This document shows, one piece after another, positions 34,213 through 43,172 of a stretch of DNA of 64,000 bases. This stretch comes from Bog-950 sp964423405 (GTDB lineage: Bacteria; Bacteroidota; Bacteroidia; Chitinophagales; LD1). Every line of letters starts with the position of its first letter. Positions within the stretch are counted from its first letter, which is position 1. The notes under the pieces were generated by a model. The model saw nothing but the letters and a program-made list of their open reading frames with translations. It was not told the DNA's origin and searched no databases. The translations under genes were made by a program, and so were the position numbers. The stretch spans positions 94,055 to 158,054 of the forward strand of contig CAYREY010000001.1 of the NCBI GenBank assembly GCA_964423405.1, given 5' to 3'.

Positions 34213-35367
34213 TTAATGCTGTACACGTGCTTTTAGCTGTTTAAGTACCTCTTCAACAATTACAGCCAGGTCTTCGGTATGGTCGTCGTTAACGGTGTTA
34301 AGGCTATGGTGCCCAAGCCGCACTATTACTGCATTGTAATCGGGTATAGAAATAATATACTGACCCAATATACCCCACTGAAAAAACACGCGGGTACCAC
34401 CCGAATTATACAACCAGAACGAATATCCGTAATACGGAGCCAGTGTTGGCGCTGTAGCCATTTTTACAAACGATGAATCGAGAATCTGAGTGCCATTCCA
34501 GTTGCCCTGATGCAACATTAGTTTACCAAAGCGGGCAAAATCGCGGGCATTGCTGTTAAAGCAGCAGTAAGCCATTTCCACACCTTTTTCGTCGGTATGC
34601 CAGTAGGCATCATTCTCTGCCTGCATAGGCTGCCACAGCCACTCAGATGATAGCTGCGATAACGATTTACCAGTGGCTTTAATAAGGCACATACCCAATA
34701 ACTGTGTAGAGCCACTCTGATAATTGAAGAACTTGCCGGGTTTATCTTTTATGGGCAGGTCTATCATTAGCTTATCTATATCGTTACCATAATAGGCCTC
34801 GGCTGTAACGCAAAACGGGTTGGTATATGCTTCATCCCAATCCAGCCCCGAGCTCATAGTACTTAAGTGCCATAACTCAAGTTCATCGGCGTAAGGGCCT
34901 TTAAGGCCGGGCAGCAATGTTTTTACTTTCTGGTTCCAGCCCTTTAGCGCGCCTTTTTGTATAGCTACCTGTGCCAGCAGCGTGGTAATACTTTTAGCCA
35001 TAGAAAATGAGTTGGAGTGCGAACTATCGCTATAGCTATCCCAGTAATGCTCGGTCAATATACTATCGTTTTGCACCACCAGCAGTGCCACGCTTTCGGT
35101 TTGTTTAAGTACGGCCTGTAGTCTATCTGATAACGGAGCCTTATTATAATCGTTGTGTAGTGGCCAGCTTTGTTTAGCCGGTCCGGCTGCCGGTATGGGA
35201 TTGGTTTTGAAAAACTGTGCATCGTCTATTGATGCTGAGTTGGTACCATGCAGGTACGAGGCACGAAGGCCTTTAAGCAGGTAACCGTTACCGGTTACCA
35301 CTGCCAATAACACCAACAGGCAAAGCGTAACAACTATGCCTGCCAATACTTTCACTAACTTTTTCAT
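34213..35367 (-). CDS. Serine hydrolase (class C beta-lactamase/DD-peptidase fold), membrane-anchored
   Basis: A 384-residue protein starting at ATG 35367 (MKKLVKVLAGIVVTLCLLVLLAVV, an uncleaved anchor or signal). The SxxK active site is S122-M-A-K125. A YxS variant (NYQSGS) replaces YxN, and a late Gly-rich HHS segment stands where KTG would be. It is probably an esterase or D-aminopeptidase-like member of the beta-lactamase superfamily rather than an antibiotic-resistance enzyme. It converges with the regulator gene (12 bases apart). Confidence 0.88.
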   Translation of the reverse strand: MKKLVKVLAGIVVTLCLLVLLAVVTGNGYLLKGLRASYLHGTNSASIDDAQFFKTNPIPAAGPAKQSWPLHNDYNKAPLSDRLQAVLKQTESVALLVVQNDSILTEHYWDSYSDSSHSNSFSMAKSITTLLAQVAIQKGALKGWNQKVKTLLPGLKGPYADELELWHLSTMSSGLDWDEAYTNPFCVTAEAYYGNDIDKLMIDLPIKDKPGKFFNYQSGSTQLLGMCLIKATGKSLSQLSSEWLWQPMQAENDAYWHTDEKGVEMAYCCFNSNARDFARFGKLMLHQGNWNGTQILDSSFVKMATAPTLAPYYGYSFWLYNSGGTRVFFQWGILGQYIISIPDYNAVIVRLGHHSLNTVNDDHTEDLAVIVEEVLKQLKARVQH

Positions 35368-35430
35368 GGTGGGTAGATTGATTACCAAATGTAACCAAAC
35401 CACCTGTTTGTTCAAACCTTTAGCCGTTTG

Positions 35431-36171
35431 CTATTTAACCCGCTTTGCTACTACCAGCCAGTCCCACGGGCAGGGTGCTGTAAGCCATTTAGGAGGATTG
35501 TTGAACTCAGTAGCCCAGGTATATTCTACCTTTTGCGCCTCTACCACTTCAAAGCCAGAGTGCTGTAACATAAAATACAACTCCTCTTTCAGGTAATGTT
35601 TGGTAGGTGTAGTATCCAAATGTATAATACCAGCAAAAGGGTCGCCTTGTTTCATAGCTTCCTTGCTCACTTTTTTACCAGCCTTGCGGTCGCGCTCGTT
35701 CCATTGGGTAAGTATAAACTCGCTGTACAAGGCCGACTCCAGCGCTGGTACTACCAGCACCAGGTAACCGTTCTTGGCTACTGCTTTAATTACAGTTTCG
35801 TAAGCGGCGTTTCGGCTTTTGCTATTAGGCGTTAGCAGGGTATTGATACATACCACCATATCGGCAGTAAGTTTGGTTTTTAGTTTACCCAGGTCGGCAT
35901 GTATATACTCTATATTGGGCAGGTGCATATTTTTCTCCTGTGCCAGGTTGATATAATGACGGGCAATATCTACCGCATATACTTTTTTAAATGCGCCCGA
36001 CAACATAGGCAGCCAGTTGCCAATGGCACAACCTAAATCCATAGCAGTTTTATCGGGCGAGGCATACTTCAATATGTTTTTATGAATTACCTGCTGACGG
36101 TCGTTACTGTATACATCAAAAATTTTATCGTCGTGCACCAGTGCTACATCTTCCCAATATTTCCTGTCCAT
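35431..36171 (-). CDS. Class I SAM-dependent methyltransferase
   Basis: A 246-residue enzyme with the SAM motifs AMDLGCAIGNWLPML (motif I, about 44-58), YAVDIARHYI (motif post-I) and an aspartate-containing DMVVCINTLL strand. The C-terminal part is enlarged, with GFEVVEAQKVEYTW and PCPWDWLVVAKR. Substrate unknown. It lies upstream of the serine hydrolase in the same direction with a 63-base gap. Confidence 0.88.
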   Translation of the reverse strand: MDRKYWEDVALVHDDKIFDVYSNDRQQVIHKNILKYASPDKTAMDLGCAIGNWLPMLSGAFKKVYAVDIARHYINLAQEKNMHLPNIEYIHADLGKLKTKLTADMVVCINTLLTPNSKSRNAAYETVIKAVAKNGYLVLVVPALESALYSEFILTQWNERDRKAGKKVSKEAMKQGDPFAGIIHLDTTPTKHYLKEELYFMLQHSGFEVVEAQKVEYTWATEFNNPPKWLTAPCPWDWLVVAKRVK

Positions 36172-36283
36172 AGTTTTTTGTTTACCTGCAATAAAGCAGT
36201 AAATACATTAGCTGCGAAATGATTTTTTCAACAAGCCACACCGCTTAATGACATAAATCCCCCAAACAGGTGATAACTGTTAG

Positions 36284-36314
36284 TTGTGTATGCCCGTTTA
36301 GTTAACTACATTCG
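36284..36314 (+). promoter_or_regulatory. Promoter TTG-N20-TACATTCG
   Basis: TTG 36284-36286, 20 bases, TACATTCG 36307-36314. ATG 36337 is 22 bases downstream. Because this promoter lies after the in-frame ATG-like start at 36286, the gene start at 36337 is favoured. Confidence 0.75.
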
Positions 36315-36336
36315 TAATATCAAAAAACAACAAGAC

Positions 36337-36804
36337 ATGAAAAAACTATTGAGCATTTTATTCGTAGCTTTTGCATTTGCAGCGTTTGCGCAGGAGACCA
36401 CCGAGCAATACGATAAAATAGAAAAGTTTAACCAGGGCGTAGCCTTAGTATGGAAAAACGGTAAATGCGGCCTAATTAACCAGGACGGCAAAGTGATTAT
36501 TAAACCGCAATACGATAAGATATCGGGCTTTGGCCGCGATGGAATAGCCTACACTACCAAAAAGGGATTGATGGGCCTGATAAACATGACCGGTAAGGTG
36601 ATAGTGGACAATATATATGGCGACATTGGCCGCTTTAATGGCTTTTGGGCTATAACCCGTAAAAATGGTTTGGCCGGCATGATAAACAAACAGGGCAAGG
36701 TGCTGATTGAAAACAAATACGAAACCATACGTGTAGAGAAAGGTGGCATTATACGCGCGGTGATAGAAGGTAAAGAAGTAATACTAAACCTGAAAGACGA
36801 ATAA
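36337..36804 (+). CDS. Secreted WG-repeat protein
   Basis: A 155-residue protein (signal peptide MKKLLSILFVAFAFAAFAQ). The mature part has three or four WG/KWGF-type repeats: LVWKNGKCGLINQDGKVIIKPQYDKI, then a second unit around YTTKKGLMGLINMTGKVI and a third around ITRKNGLAGMINKQGKVLI, each ending with a KxxYD/E-like segment. The WG motif proper is replaced by CG, MG and AG here. These repeats form beta structures that bind proteins or sugars; function unknown. Confidence 0.88.
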   Translation: MKKLLSILFVAFAFAAFAQETTEQYDKIEKFNQGVALVWKNGKCGLINQDGKVIIKPQYDKISGFGRDGIAYTTKKGLMGLINMTGKVIVDNIYGDIGRFNGFWAITRKNGLAGMINKQGKVLIENKYETIRVEKGGIIRAVIEGKEVILNLKDE

Positions 36805-36822
36805 TAGTTCGATACTACCTAT

Positions 36823-36862
36823 AAAACAAAAACCCGCAACCATGGTTGCGGGTTTTTGTTTT
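36823..36862. terminator. Bidirectional terminator between convergent genes
   Basis: A perfect 40-base palindrome with arms AAAACAAAAACCCGCAACC and GGTTGCGGGTTTTTGTTTT. It ends the WG-repeat gene from the left and the glycosyltransferase-DUF2062 gene from the right. Confidence 0.95.
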
Positions 36863-36870
36863 ATGGTATA

Positions 36871-38052
36871 TCAGGCCTTGCGCTGCTTTAAGCGCCACAC
36901 CAGCAGGTAGGTAACCAACCAGGTAACTACTGCCACCATAGCTGCCAGTATAAAACTACCTACTACATATTGCAGGGCGTTTTTACCTATTGTTTCTGGT
37001 TTAAAATTTTCGGCTATGCTAAGGCTCATATTGTTGCCGCCATAAACTAACCTGCCGGCCTGGTAGCTACCAAATACAATAAAAGGTATCATAGGGGGTA
37101 CGCTGATGTTAGAGGCCAACACCGCCAGTGCTTTGTTTAGTTTAAATACCCAGGCAAAAAACAATACAAACCAAATTTGAAAACCCCAGAAAGGAGTAAT
37201 ACCAAAGAATACCCCCACAGCCATGCTCCAGGCTTTAACCGCTGGCGTTTCGTGACTGCGGATAAGGTGCTGCTCTAACAGCGTGCGCCAATCGTTTTTA
37301 ATAATGTGGCGCACAAAATCGCGGGGCTTTATCCACGCAAATGTCCAGAACACAAGTACAGTATTGAGCACACTGATACGCGAAAAATCTTTGAACGGAC
37401 GAAAATGCGTTATACGCTCCTCAGCCGGTGGGTAATATACTTTTACCGGTACTGCCATTACATTAATACCTGCCCAGGCTGCGCGCACTATTACCTCAAT
37501 TTCAAACTCGTATTTATAGGTAAAAAAGCGCATACCCTCCAGCGCTTTTATAGGATACAGGCGATAACCGGATTGCGTATCGGGTACAGTTATACCCGTT
37601 TCGAGCGTAAACCAAAAGTTGCTGAACTTATTGCCAAAACTGCTTTTGCCGGGCACGCTGCTCTGGTTCATATTGCGCGCACCTATAATAATTGCATGGC
37701 GGTTATCCTGTAGCGCATCGAGCATGGTGGGCAGGTCATCGGCAAAATGCTGGCCATCGCTATCCAGCGTAATAGCATAATTATACCCCTGGCTGCGGGC
37801 AAACTTAAAGCCCTGGCGCAAGGCCCAGCCTTTGCCCTGATTTTGGGGATAGCTATGCAGTTTTATCTGCGGAAACTGTGCGAGAACTTCGAGCGTATTA
37901 TCGGTAGAGCCATCGTTTACTACACATACATCATCGCAGTATTGCAGCACATCGGCCAGCACGCCTGCTATGGTGGTGCTGTTGTTATAAGTAGGTATCA
38001 GCACACAGCAGTTTAATTGTTTAAACCGGCCTTTATGTGTGCTTTTATCCAT
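36871..38052 (-). CDS. Glycosyltransferase family 2 - DUF2062 fusion (polyene cluster)
   Basis: A 393-residue protein. Residues 14-240 form a GT2 (dolichol-phosphate-mannose-synthase-like) domain with PTYNNSTTIAG, NDGSTDNT and the DSD nucleotide-sugar site (D97, D99). Residues about 270-390 form a DUF2062 domain with membrane helices (AVGVFFGITPFWGFQIWF). This fusion is a standard member of Bacteroidota aryl-polyene/flexirubin clusters. It starts eight bases inside the preceding FabZ-like gene (translational coupling) and ends at the 36823-36862 terminator. Confidence 0.92.
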   Translation of the reverse strand: MDKSTHKGRFKQLNCCVLIPTYNNSTTIAGVLADVLQYCDDVCVVNDGSTDNTLEVLAQFPQIKLHSYPQNQGKGWALRQGFKFARSQGYNYAITLDSDGQHFADDLPTMLDALQDNRHAIIIGARNMNQSSVPGKSSFGNKFSNFWFTLETGITVPDTQSGYRLYPIKALEGMRFFTYKYEFEIEVIVRAAWAGINVMAVPVKVYYPPAEERITHFRPFKDFSRISVLNTVLVFWTFAWIKPRDFVRHIIKNDWRTLLEQHLIRSHETPAVKAWSMAVGVFFGITPFWGFQIWFVLFFAWVFKLNKALAVLASNISVPPMIPFIVFGSYQAGRLVYGGNNMSLSIAENFKPETIGKNALQYVVGSFILAAMVAVVTWLVTYLLVWRLKQRKA

Positions 38053-38413
38053 TTACAAATTCGCCTTTAAATCTGAAAAATACTTCTGCAGGGCTAGAAT
38101 AAGCAGCACTCACCCACAGACTATCACCTTCTTGCTTTTCTATTTTAATATCCATATCCAGCAGGTTATCTTTTACCGGGTTAAGCAGTGCCAGAAACTT
38201 AATGTGGCTTGCTACTTTCATGTGTACCGGGCGTTGTAGCAAATACTCCAGTGCTTCTACCAGCATCTGGGTTTGGCATACTCCTGGTACTACAGGCAAC
38301 TCGGGAAAATGCCCTTTAAATATATCGTGTGCGGCATTAAATTGAATCTTCATCTTAAAGGTATTACCCTCGCCCGACGATTCTTTAATGGTGTAAAAAT
38401 TGCCCTTGAGCAT
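38045..38413 (-). CDS. FabZ-like 3-hydroxyacyl-ACP dehydratase (polyene cluster)
   Basis: A 122-residue hotdog protein. ATG 38413 is used (MLKGNFYTIKES). The FabZ motif FKGHFPELPVVPGV gives catalytic His 35, and the helix MLVEALEYLL gives Glu 53, so the dehydratase dyad is intact. It would dehydrate 3-hydroxyacyl-ACP in polyene chain extension. Its 3' end overlaps the GT2-DUF2062 start, and the upstream terminator at 38536-38571 separates these two genes from the rest of the cluster. Confidence 0.9.
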   Translation of the reverse strand: MLKGNFYTIKESSGEGNTFKMKIQFNAAHDIFKGHFPELPVVPGVCQTQMLVEALEYLLQRPVHMKVASHIKFLALLNPVKDNLLDMDIKIEKQEGDSLWVSAAYSSPAEVFFRFKGEFVNG

Positions 38414-38535
38414 GCTATTGGTACGGTAGTTTGGTGCTGCGAAGTAATACAAATTAACGAAACGTGCAGGTATAAATTAGCTTAAACAACCAGATGGCCG
38501 AATAGTTTAGAATACATAAGGCTTTGATTAAAAAC

Positions 38536-38571
38536 AATACCGCCGGCACTTATGTAAGCACCGGCGGTATT
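38536..38571 (-). terminator. Terminator inside the polyene cluster
   Basis: AATACCGCCGG (38536-38546) pairs with CCGGCGGTATT (38561-38571). On the minus strand the hairpin is followed by GTTTTTAAT. It lies 17 bases beyond the stop of the FAD oxidoreductase gene, so the operon from 45342 ends here, fully or partly. Confidence 0.85.
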
Positions 38572-38587
38572 ATTATAAAAAGAAAGC

Positions 38588-39868
38588 TTATTGTACTTCG
38601 CTATTCAGTTCGCTTTCTTCCAGGTCTTTTAGCTTTTTACCTACGTTGATAAGCCGCACCATGCGTTTAAGATAAGTAGCGTGGTTTTTAACGTAAGGGT
38701 TCTCAAGGTCCCAAACATAGCCGGCCAGTACCGAGCATATCTGACGTATAACCTCCTGATTACGTTCTTCTGCAAAGAATATTTTTTGCAGGGTACCATC
38801 GTACCAGGCTACCACATACGAGCGGAATGTATCAACACCCTGCATCATTACATCCGTGTATTCTTTTTGCCAATCTACATTTTCGCCACCCAACTGGCGT
38901 ACTACCTGGTTAGCTGCTAAATGAGATGAGGTAACTGCCAGGGTTACGCCCGAAGAAAATACCGGATCGAGAAACTCGGTAACGTTACCGGTTAGTACAA
39001 AGCCATCGCCCCAGAATTTATCGGTAGAAACCGACCAGGCCTGAAGCGTGCGGGGTTCAAATACAAACTCGGCATCTTTAAAGCGGTCGGCAATACTCCA
39101 TTCGGTAGCAATAATATCGCGCAGTTGCTGCTCGGGTGTTCCGCCGGCAAATGGCTCGAAGAAACCCGGTTCGCTTACAAAACCGCACGAAGTAATACCA
39201 TTGCTGAAAGGAATACACCAGGCCCACACACCGGGCTTGTGGTCAACAATTAATATACGGTTTGGCTCTACGTAATCGTTACGTTTGGTATCGCGAATGT
39301 GAGTAAAAAGTGTTTTGCGTGGGGGCAGGTTGCTGGGCTTATCCAGTTTAAACAGGCGCGGTATTACGCGACCATAGCCCGAAGCATCAACAATAAAACG
39401 GGCGTTGATGTGACGCTCTTCACCGGTTTTATCTACTACCGTTGTGGTAGAGTTGGTGCCATCGAATTTGATAGCTGTAACAGTAGTTTCATACTCTACC
39501 GGTACGCCCATGCGCTCTACTTCCTGCGCCAGCACCTGATCGAAATTGGCGCGGGGCACCTGCCAGGTCCAGGTCCAGCCTTTGGTAAACTGGTCGCTGA
39601 AGTTAAAGTCCATCACATGCCTGTCTTCATTAACAAATTTGGCCCCAAACTTTTGCTGATAGCCCTGCTTTTCGAGCACCGGTAAAAAACCGGCAGCATC
39701 CAACGCTTCCATGCACTTAGGCAACAGGCTTTCGCCTATTACGAAACGGGGGAATTTTTCGCGTTCAACAATTTTAACCTTATAACCGGCTTTGTTGATG
39801 ATAGAGGCAGCTACAGTACCCGATGGGCCTGCACCTATTACCAGAACATCTACATTTTCAGTTGTCAT
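38588..39868 (-). CDS. FAD-dependent oxidoreductase, flavin-halogenase-like (polyene cluster)
   Basis: A 426-residue flavoprotein: GxGxxG at VIGAGPSGTVAA (10-21), IGESLLPKC (44-52), KFGAKF with K73, W215-A-W217-C-I-P220, and a FAD-contact GNVTEFLDPVFSSGV (about 315-330). WxWxIP and the Lys of KFGAxF are the two signatures of flavin-dependent halogenases that make and hold hypohalous acid. Flexirubins can be ring-chlorinated, so halogenation of the pigment aryl head is plausible. Hydroxylation is the alternative. Last gene of the operon before the terminator. Confidence 0.85.
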   Translation of the reverse strand: MTTENVDVLVIGAGPSGTVAASIINKAGYKVKIVEREKFPRFVIGESLLPKCMEALDAAGFLPVLEKQGYQQKFGAKFVNEDRHVMDFNFSDQFTKGWTWTWQVPRANFDQVLAQEVERMGVPVEYETTVTAIKFDGTNSTTTVVDKTGEERHINARFIVDASGYGRVIPRLFKLDKPSNLPPRKTLFTHIRDTKRNDYVEPNRILIVDHKPGVWAWCIPFSNGITSCGFVSEPGFFEPFAGGTPEQQLRDIIATEWSIADRFKDAEFVFEPRTLQAWSVSTDKFWGDGFVLTGNVTEFLDPVFSSGVTLAVTSSHLAANQVVRQLGGENVDWQKEYTDVMMQGVDTFRSYVVAWYDGTLQKIFFAEERNQEVIRQICSVLAGYVWDLENPYVKNHATYLKRMVRLINVGKKLKDLEESELNSEVQ

Positions 39869-39921
39869 AAATCTGTATTTGTTGTTTATGTGGCGCCCGC
39901 AACAATCTGTTTAGTATATTG

Positions 39922-41046
39922 TTACGTAAGCGAATATATAACAGCTGCGTTGCAGCCACCAAATCCGGAGGCTGTTTTTAACGCATGATTTTTATTACTG
40001 GTTTGTAAACACTTGCTAACATTAACCGGCTTCGACACACCGCTTTCGGTATAATTGGCACTGGGCAGTACCTCGTGTTGCAACAGCGAGGTGTAACTAA
40101 GCACCGACTCTAACACCCCTGCCGCACCTAATGTGTGGCCAAAATGCGGTTTTAGGCTATGCACCGGTACCGCCGCCACACCGGCCAGGTTAAATGCTTT
40201 GGCTTCCATTTCATCGTTAAACACAGTGGCAGTGCCATGTGCCGATACAAATGAAACATCGGTGGCCCCTACCCCACTCTGCTGCATGGCTGTGCTGGCA
40301 GCGTAAGCCAGCTCGGCACCGGTACGCGAAGGGCCCGAAATATGGTTAGCATCGTTAGTGCTGCTACCCCCGTTTACCGCCACCCCTTTCGACAGGCTGC
40401 TGTCGGTAGTAAGTATTACTGTAGCGGCACACTCACCCAGGTTAATACCATCGCGGGTGTTATCGAATGGTTTGCAGGGGTTGGCGCTCATAGCATTAAG
40501 CGACTGGAAGCCAGTGATAATAAACCGCGATAACACATCGGCACCAATTATTACCACATGCTTATATAGCCCTTGTTGCATTAACCGTTTAGCCATTACT
40601 ATTGCCAACACACCCGATATGCAGGCATTGCTTAGTACCAGCGGCTTAACCGACGAACCAAAATGCCCTGCAATACGCTTAGCGGTATTAAACAGCGATA
40701 CGCGTTGCTGCACTTCTTCATTTACTTCGCCCTGCTCAATCAACTCAATATTACCTTTGGTAGTAGATAACATAAAAAGCGTATCGGGAGATGCAACATT
40801 AATGGTAGTGTTAGCCAGCGCTTCAGTAACCGATGCGATGCACAGATTTTCGAAACGGGTATATGCCGGGTTAGTATTTAACACCCCGTGGACAAACATA
40901 GCTGCGTAAAACGGTACCGGCGAAAGGTGGGTATCGTTTATCTGCCTGATAGCGGTAGCTCCGCTACGTACCGCATCGTAGTTCTGCCGGGTAGTGCTAC
41001 CCAGTGGCGATGTGATATTATCGGCTGCTATGTAAACCGGTATCAT
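39922..41046 (-). CDS. Beta-ketoacyl-ACP synthase 2 (polyene cluster)
   Basis: A 374-residue ketosynthase of the FabF/KAS II fold with full Cys-His-His site: C142 (LSNACISG), H270 (SAHGTAT) and H304 (KPHFGHTLGAAG). It is shorter and more divergent than FabF and belongs to the ApeO/ApeR-like group of polyene ketosynthases. It probably partners with the ketosynthase at 43173-44396. The thioesterase upstream ends one base before its start. Confidence 0.92.
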   Translation of the reverse strand: MIPVYIAADNITSPLGSTTRQNYDAVRSGATAIRQINDTHLSPVPFYAAMFVHGVLNTNPAYTRFENLCIASVTEALANTTINVASPDTLFMLSTTKGNIELIEQGEVNEEVQQRVSLFNTAKRIAGHFGSSVKPLVLSNACISGVLAIVMAKRLMQQGLYKHVVIIGADVLSRFIITGFQSLNAMSANPCKPFDNTRDGINLGECAATVILTTDSSLSKGVAVNGGSSTNDANHISGPSRTGAELAYAASTAMQQSGVGATDVSFVSAHGTATVFNDEMEAKAFNLAGVAAVPVHSLKPHFGHTLGAAGVLESVLSYTSLLQHEVLPSANYTESGVSKPVNVSKCLQTSNKNHALKTASGFGGCNAAVIYSLT

Positions 41047-41047
41047 A

Positions 41048-41488
41048 TTATAACAATCCGTTTTGTTTTTTCCATCGGGCTATCGGCTCGGGTACTACCA
41101 ACGATAACTCCATGGTAGTACTGCTTACAAATACCTGCGTAGTGGTTCCTTTGCAAATTAGCTCACCGTCTTTTTCGGCACGTATCACATAATCGAAAAT
41201 AAGCTTGGCTGCATGGGTATTACGCAGGGTAGTTTCTACCAGCGCCACATCGCTGTACTGCATGGTGCGCTTAAAATCGGTACTCATGTGCACTATTGGT
41301 GTAGCTACACCCAATCGGTATAACTCCAGATAATCGAGCTTATGCGTGCGGCCAAACTCCTCGCGCCCCTCATGAAAATAATTGGCATAGTTACCATGCC
41401 ATACTATACCCAATGGGTCGCACTCGTTAAAGCGCACCCTTATACGGGCAACGGCTGTAAGCACCGGTGTATGTGTATCTACCATCAT
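41048..41488 (-). CDS. 4HBT-type acyl thioesterase (polyene cluster)
   Basis: A 146-residue hotdog protein with the 4-hydroxybenzoyl-CoA thioesterase motif: D24 in NECDPLGIVWHGNYANYF and the following helix HEGREEFGR. It would release or proof-read acyl-ACP intermediates, like ApeK of aryl-polyene clusters. It overlaps the next dehydratase gene by four bases (41485-41488). Confidence 0.92.
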   Translation of the reverse strand: MMVDTHTPVLTAVARIRVRFNECDPLGIVWHGNYANYFHEGREEFGRTHKLDYLELYRLGVATPIVHMSTDFKRTMQYSDVALVETTLRNTHAAKLIFDYVIRAEKDGELICKGTTTQVFVSSTTMELSLVVPEPIARWKKQNGLL

Positions 41489-41949
41489 ACCGCCTGCACC
41501 TGTGGTTTTTCTTCAGGTTCTACAAATATTTTCATTTTGCAGGTAGCAATCTGCTCTCCATTCAGCTTAACCGAACCGGTAATAATACTTACATCGAACA
41601 CCTGGTGGTTAATTACTATTTCAGTTTCAATTTCTTCGCCGGCTTTAGGCAGGCGGGTGTAGGTAAAATCGCGTACATCGCCAATAAAACCCACCGGTAT
41701 TTTTTTGCCTAACAAATCGCATTCGTAGCCCATTTTGGCGGCTGCGGTTTGTGCTATGTTTTCCATAAGGCCGGCTACAGTAAGGTTGCCGCCCTGACAA
41801 AGTACATGGTTACTATCAAAATTAAACGTAGTAACAGAGTTGCTTTCGGTAACCGTTTGCAACGTGCTGATAAGTACAAAAGGTGGCTTTTGTGGTATCA
41901 GGTCTATCAATTTCTCTCCGGCTACTGGTAACATGCTTCTGTTTTTCAA
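41485..41949 (-). CDS. FabA/FabZ-like dehydratase (ApeI/ApeP-type, polyene cluster)
   Basis: A 154-residue hotdog protein with LIPQKPPFVLIST, DSNHVLCQGGNLTVAGLMENIAQTAAA (H48, E63 as candidate dyad) and ending in an acidic tail. The first Met could also be at residue 6 (ATG 41934). It resembles the pair of dehydratases that keep polyenes conjugated. It is distinct from the FabZ-like protein at 38045. Confidence 0.88.
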   Translation of the reverse strand: MKNRSMLPVAGEKLIDLIPQKPPFVLISTLQTVTESNSVTTFNFDSNHVLCQGGNLTVAGLMENIAQTAAAKMGYECDLLGKKIPVGFIGDVRDFTYTRLPKAGEEIETEIVINHQVFDVSIITGSVKLNGEQIATCKMKIFVEPEEKPQVQAV

Positions 41950-42024
41950 TTATCAATGTTCAATTTACAAATAATACCGAACTACTCACTACACACCTGT
42001 TGGCATGTAAAACCAATAATACCT

Positions 42025-42900
42025 TTATTCTTTCTTCCAGAAATCGTAATAATTAAACCACTGGTCGGGTGTTTCACGTACCATTGCTTCCAGGTCGCGT
42101 GCATAATCCTCCATTATCATATCTAAGGTTGTTTCTTTAGTAACCGTGCGGTGCGGCCTGCAATAAAAATTGTAGTGCGTAGCACTGCGCTTTATACCAT
42201 ATACAAACGAATAATTAGCCCTGAAAGTTTTGATGATTTGAAATATCCCCATTGGGAAACGGGCCTCTTCGCCCAAAAACTTTACCGAACGGGTTTTACC
42301 ATCGGCCAGAAAACGATCGGCAGTAGTGGCTATAATTTCGTTACGGCCCAGCGCCTCGCCTATTTCATAAATATGCGACAGGTCATCTTTTATGGGTATC
42401 AGCTTAAATTTGCGTCCACCGGTTACATTCTCCAGGTATTCTTTAATCTGTTCATGCTCACGGTCATACACCAGTATGTTAATAGTATCGCCGTAATTCA
42501 TCAGGTAATGGCCGGCTATTTCCCAGTTGCCCAGGTGTGCACCAAGCAGTATGCCGCCTTTGTTTCCGGCTACAATGGCCCGCAGGTTTTCGGCACCGAA
42601 AGACTGTGAGGTAAACTTATCTTTCATGCCCGACATGATCATTACCTTATCTATCAGCATTTGCCCCAACCGGTAGTAGCTGATATATATTTTAAAAACC
42701 GATTTAACTTTACTGTAGCCAATGCGCTTACTGAAGAAATAATAAATGTGGCGCGATGTTTCGGGAGAAAAGAAGAAGTAATACAGTACAACGAAATACA
42801 ATACAAAGTAGGCCGGGTAAACACCAAAGTTTTTAAACAGGAAAACAAAAATACTGTAGCCCAGTTTGTTGCCCCGCGACTTACCCTTCCACTCTGCCAT
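42025..42900 (-). CDS. LpxL/HtrB-type acyltransferase (polyene cluster)
   Basis: A 291-residue membrane-associated acyltransferase with one N-terminal helix region (FVLYFVVLYYFFF) and the catalytic H-x4-E of the lysophospholipid acyltransferase family: H122 and E127 in AHLGNWE. It is the ApeD-like enzyme that could transfer the polyene to a lipid or glycerol acceptor. The stop codon of the gene ends 75 bases before the dehydratase start. It starts two bases after the ACP gene, so these are tightly coupled. Confidence 0.9.
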   Translation of the reverse strand: MAEWKGKSRGNKLGYSIFVFLFKNFGVYPAYFVLYFVVLYYFFFSPETSRHIYYFFSKRIGYSKVKSVFKIYISYYRLGQMLIDKVMIMSGMKDKFTSQSFGAENLRAIVAGNKGGILLGAHLGNWEIAGHYLMNYGDTINILVYDREHEQIKEYLENVTGGRKFKLIPIKDDLSHIYEIGEALGRNEIIATTADRFLADGKTRSVKFLGEEARFPMGIFQIIKTFRANYSFVYGIKRSATHYNFYCRPHRTVTKETTLDMIMEDYARDLEAMVRETPDQWFNYYDFWKKE

Positions 42901-42902
42901 GG

Positions 42903-43154
42903 TTATACCTTAGCGGCCGTTTTGCTTATAACGTAATCGTACAGGTTCTGAAACGTGCGGATAGAGGTAAAATCTTCTTGTTTAACTTTTATGCCAAAGT
43001 TACCCTCAATAATAACTACCAGGTCCACATAATCCAGCGAATCCAGCTCCAGTGTTTCCTTAAGCGGCGCATCGGGGGTAATAGCATCACCCTCTACTTC
43101 AAATTCCTCTATCAGGAAACCGTTGATTTGTGAAATTATTTCGTCGTTCGTCAT
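42903..43154 (-). CDS. Acyl carrier protein (polyene cluster)
   Basis: An 83-residue ACP with the 4'-phosphopantetheine site S39 in LELDSLDYVDL. Helices I to IV are visible. It carries growing polyene intermediates for the cluster ketosynthases. It is distinct from housekeeping AcpP by its acidic helix II (VVIIEGNFGIKV). It lies between the ketosynthase and acyltransferase genes with gaps of 18 and 2 bases. Confidence 0.95.
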   Translation of the reverse strand: MTNDEIISQINGFLIEEFEVEGDAITPDAPLKETLELDSLDYVDLVVIIEGNFGIKVKQEDFTSIRTFQNLYDYVISKTAAKV

Positions 43155-43172
43155 AGTTAGTAGGGTTGGGTT

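Noticed and set aside
36286..36336. Upstream start of the WG-repeat gene
   Set aside because: The codons overlap the TTG-N20-TACATTCG promoter. The signal peptide starts at 36337.
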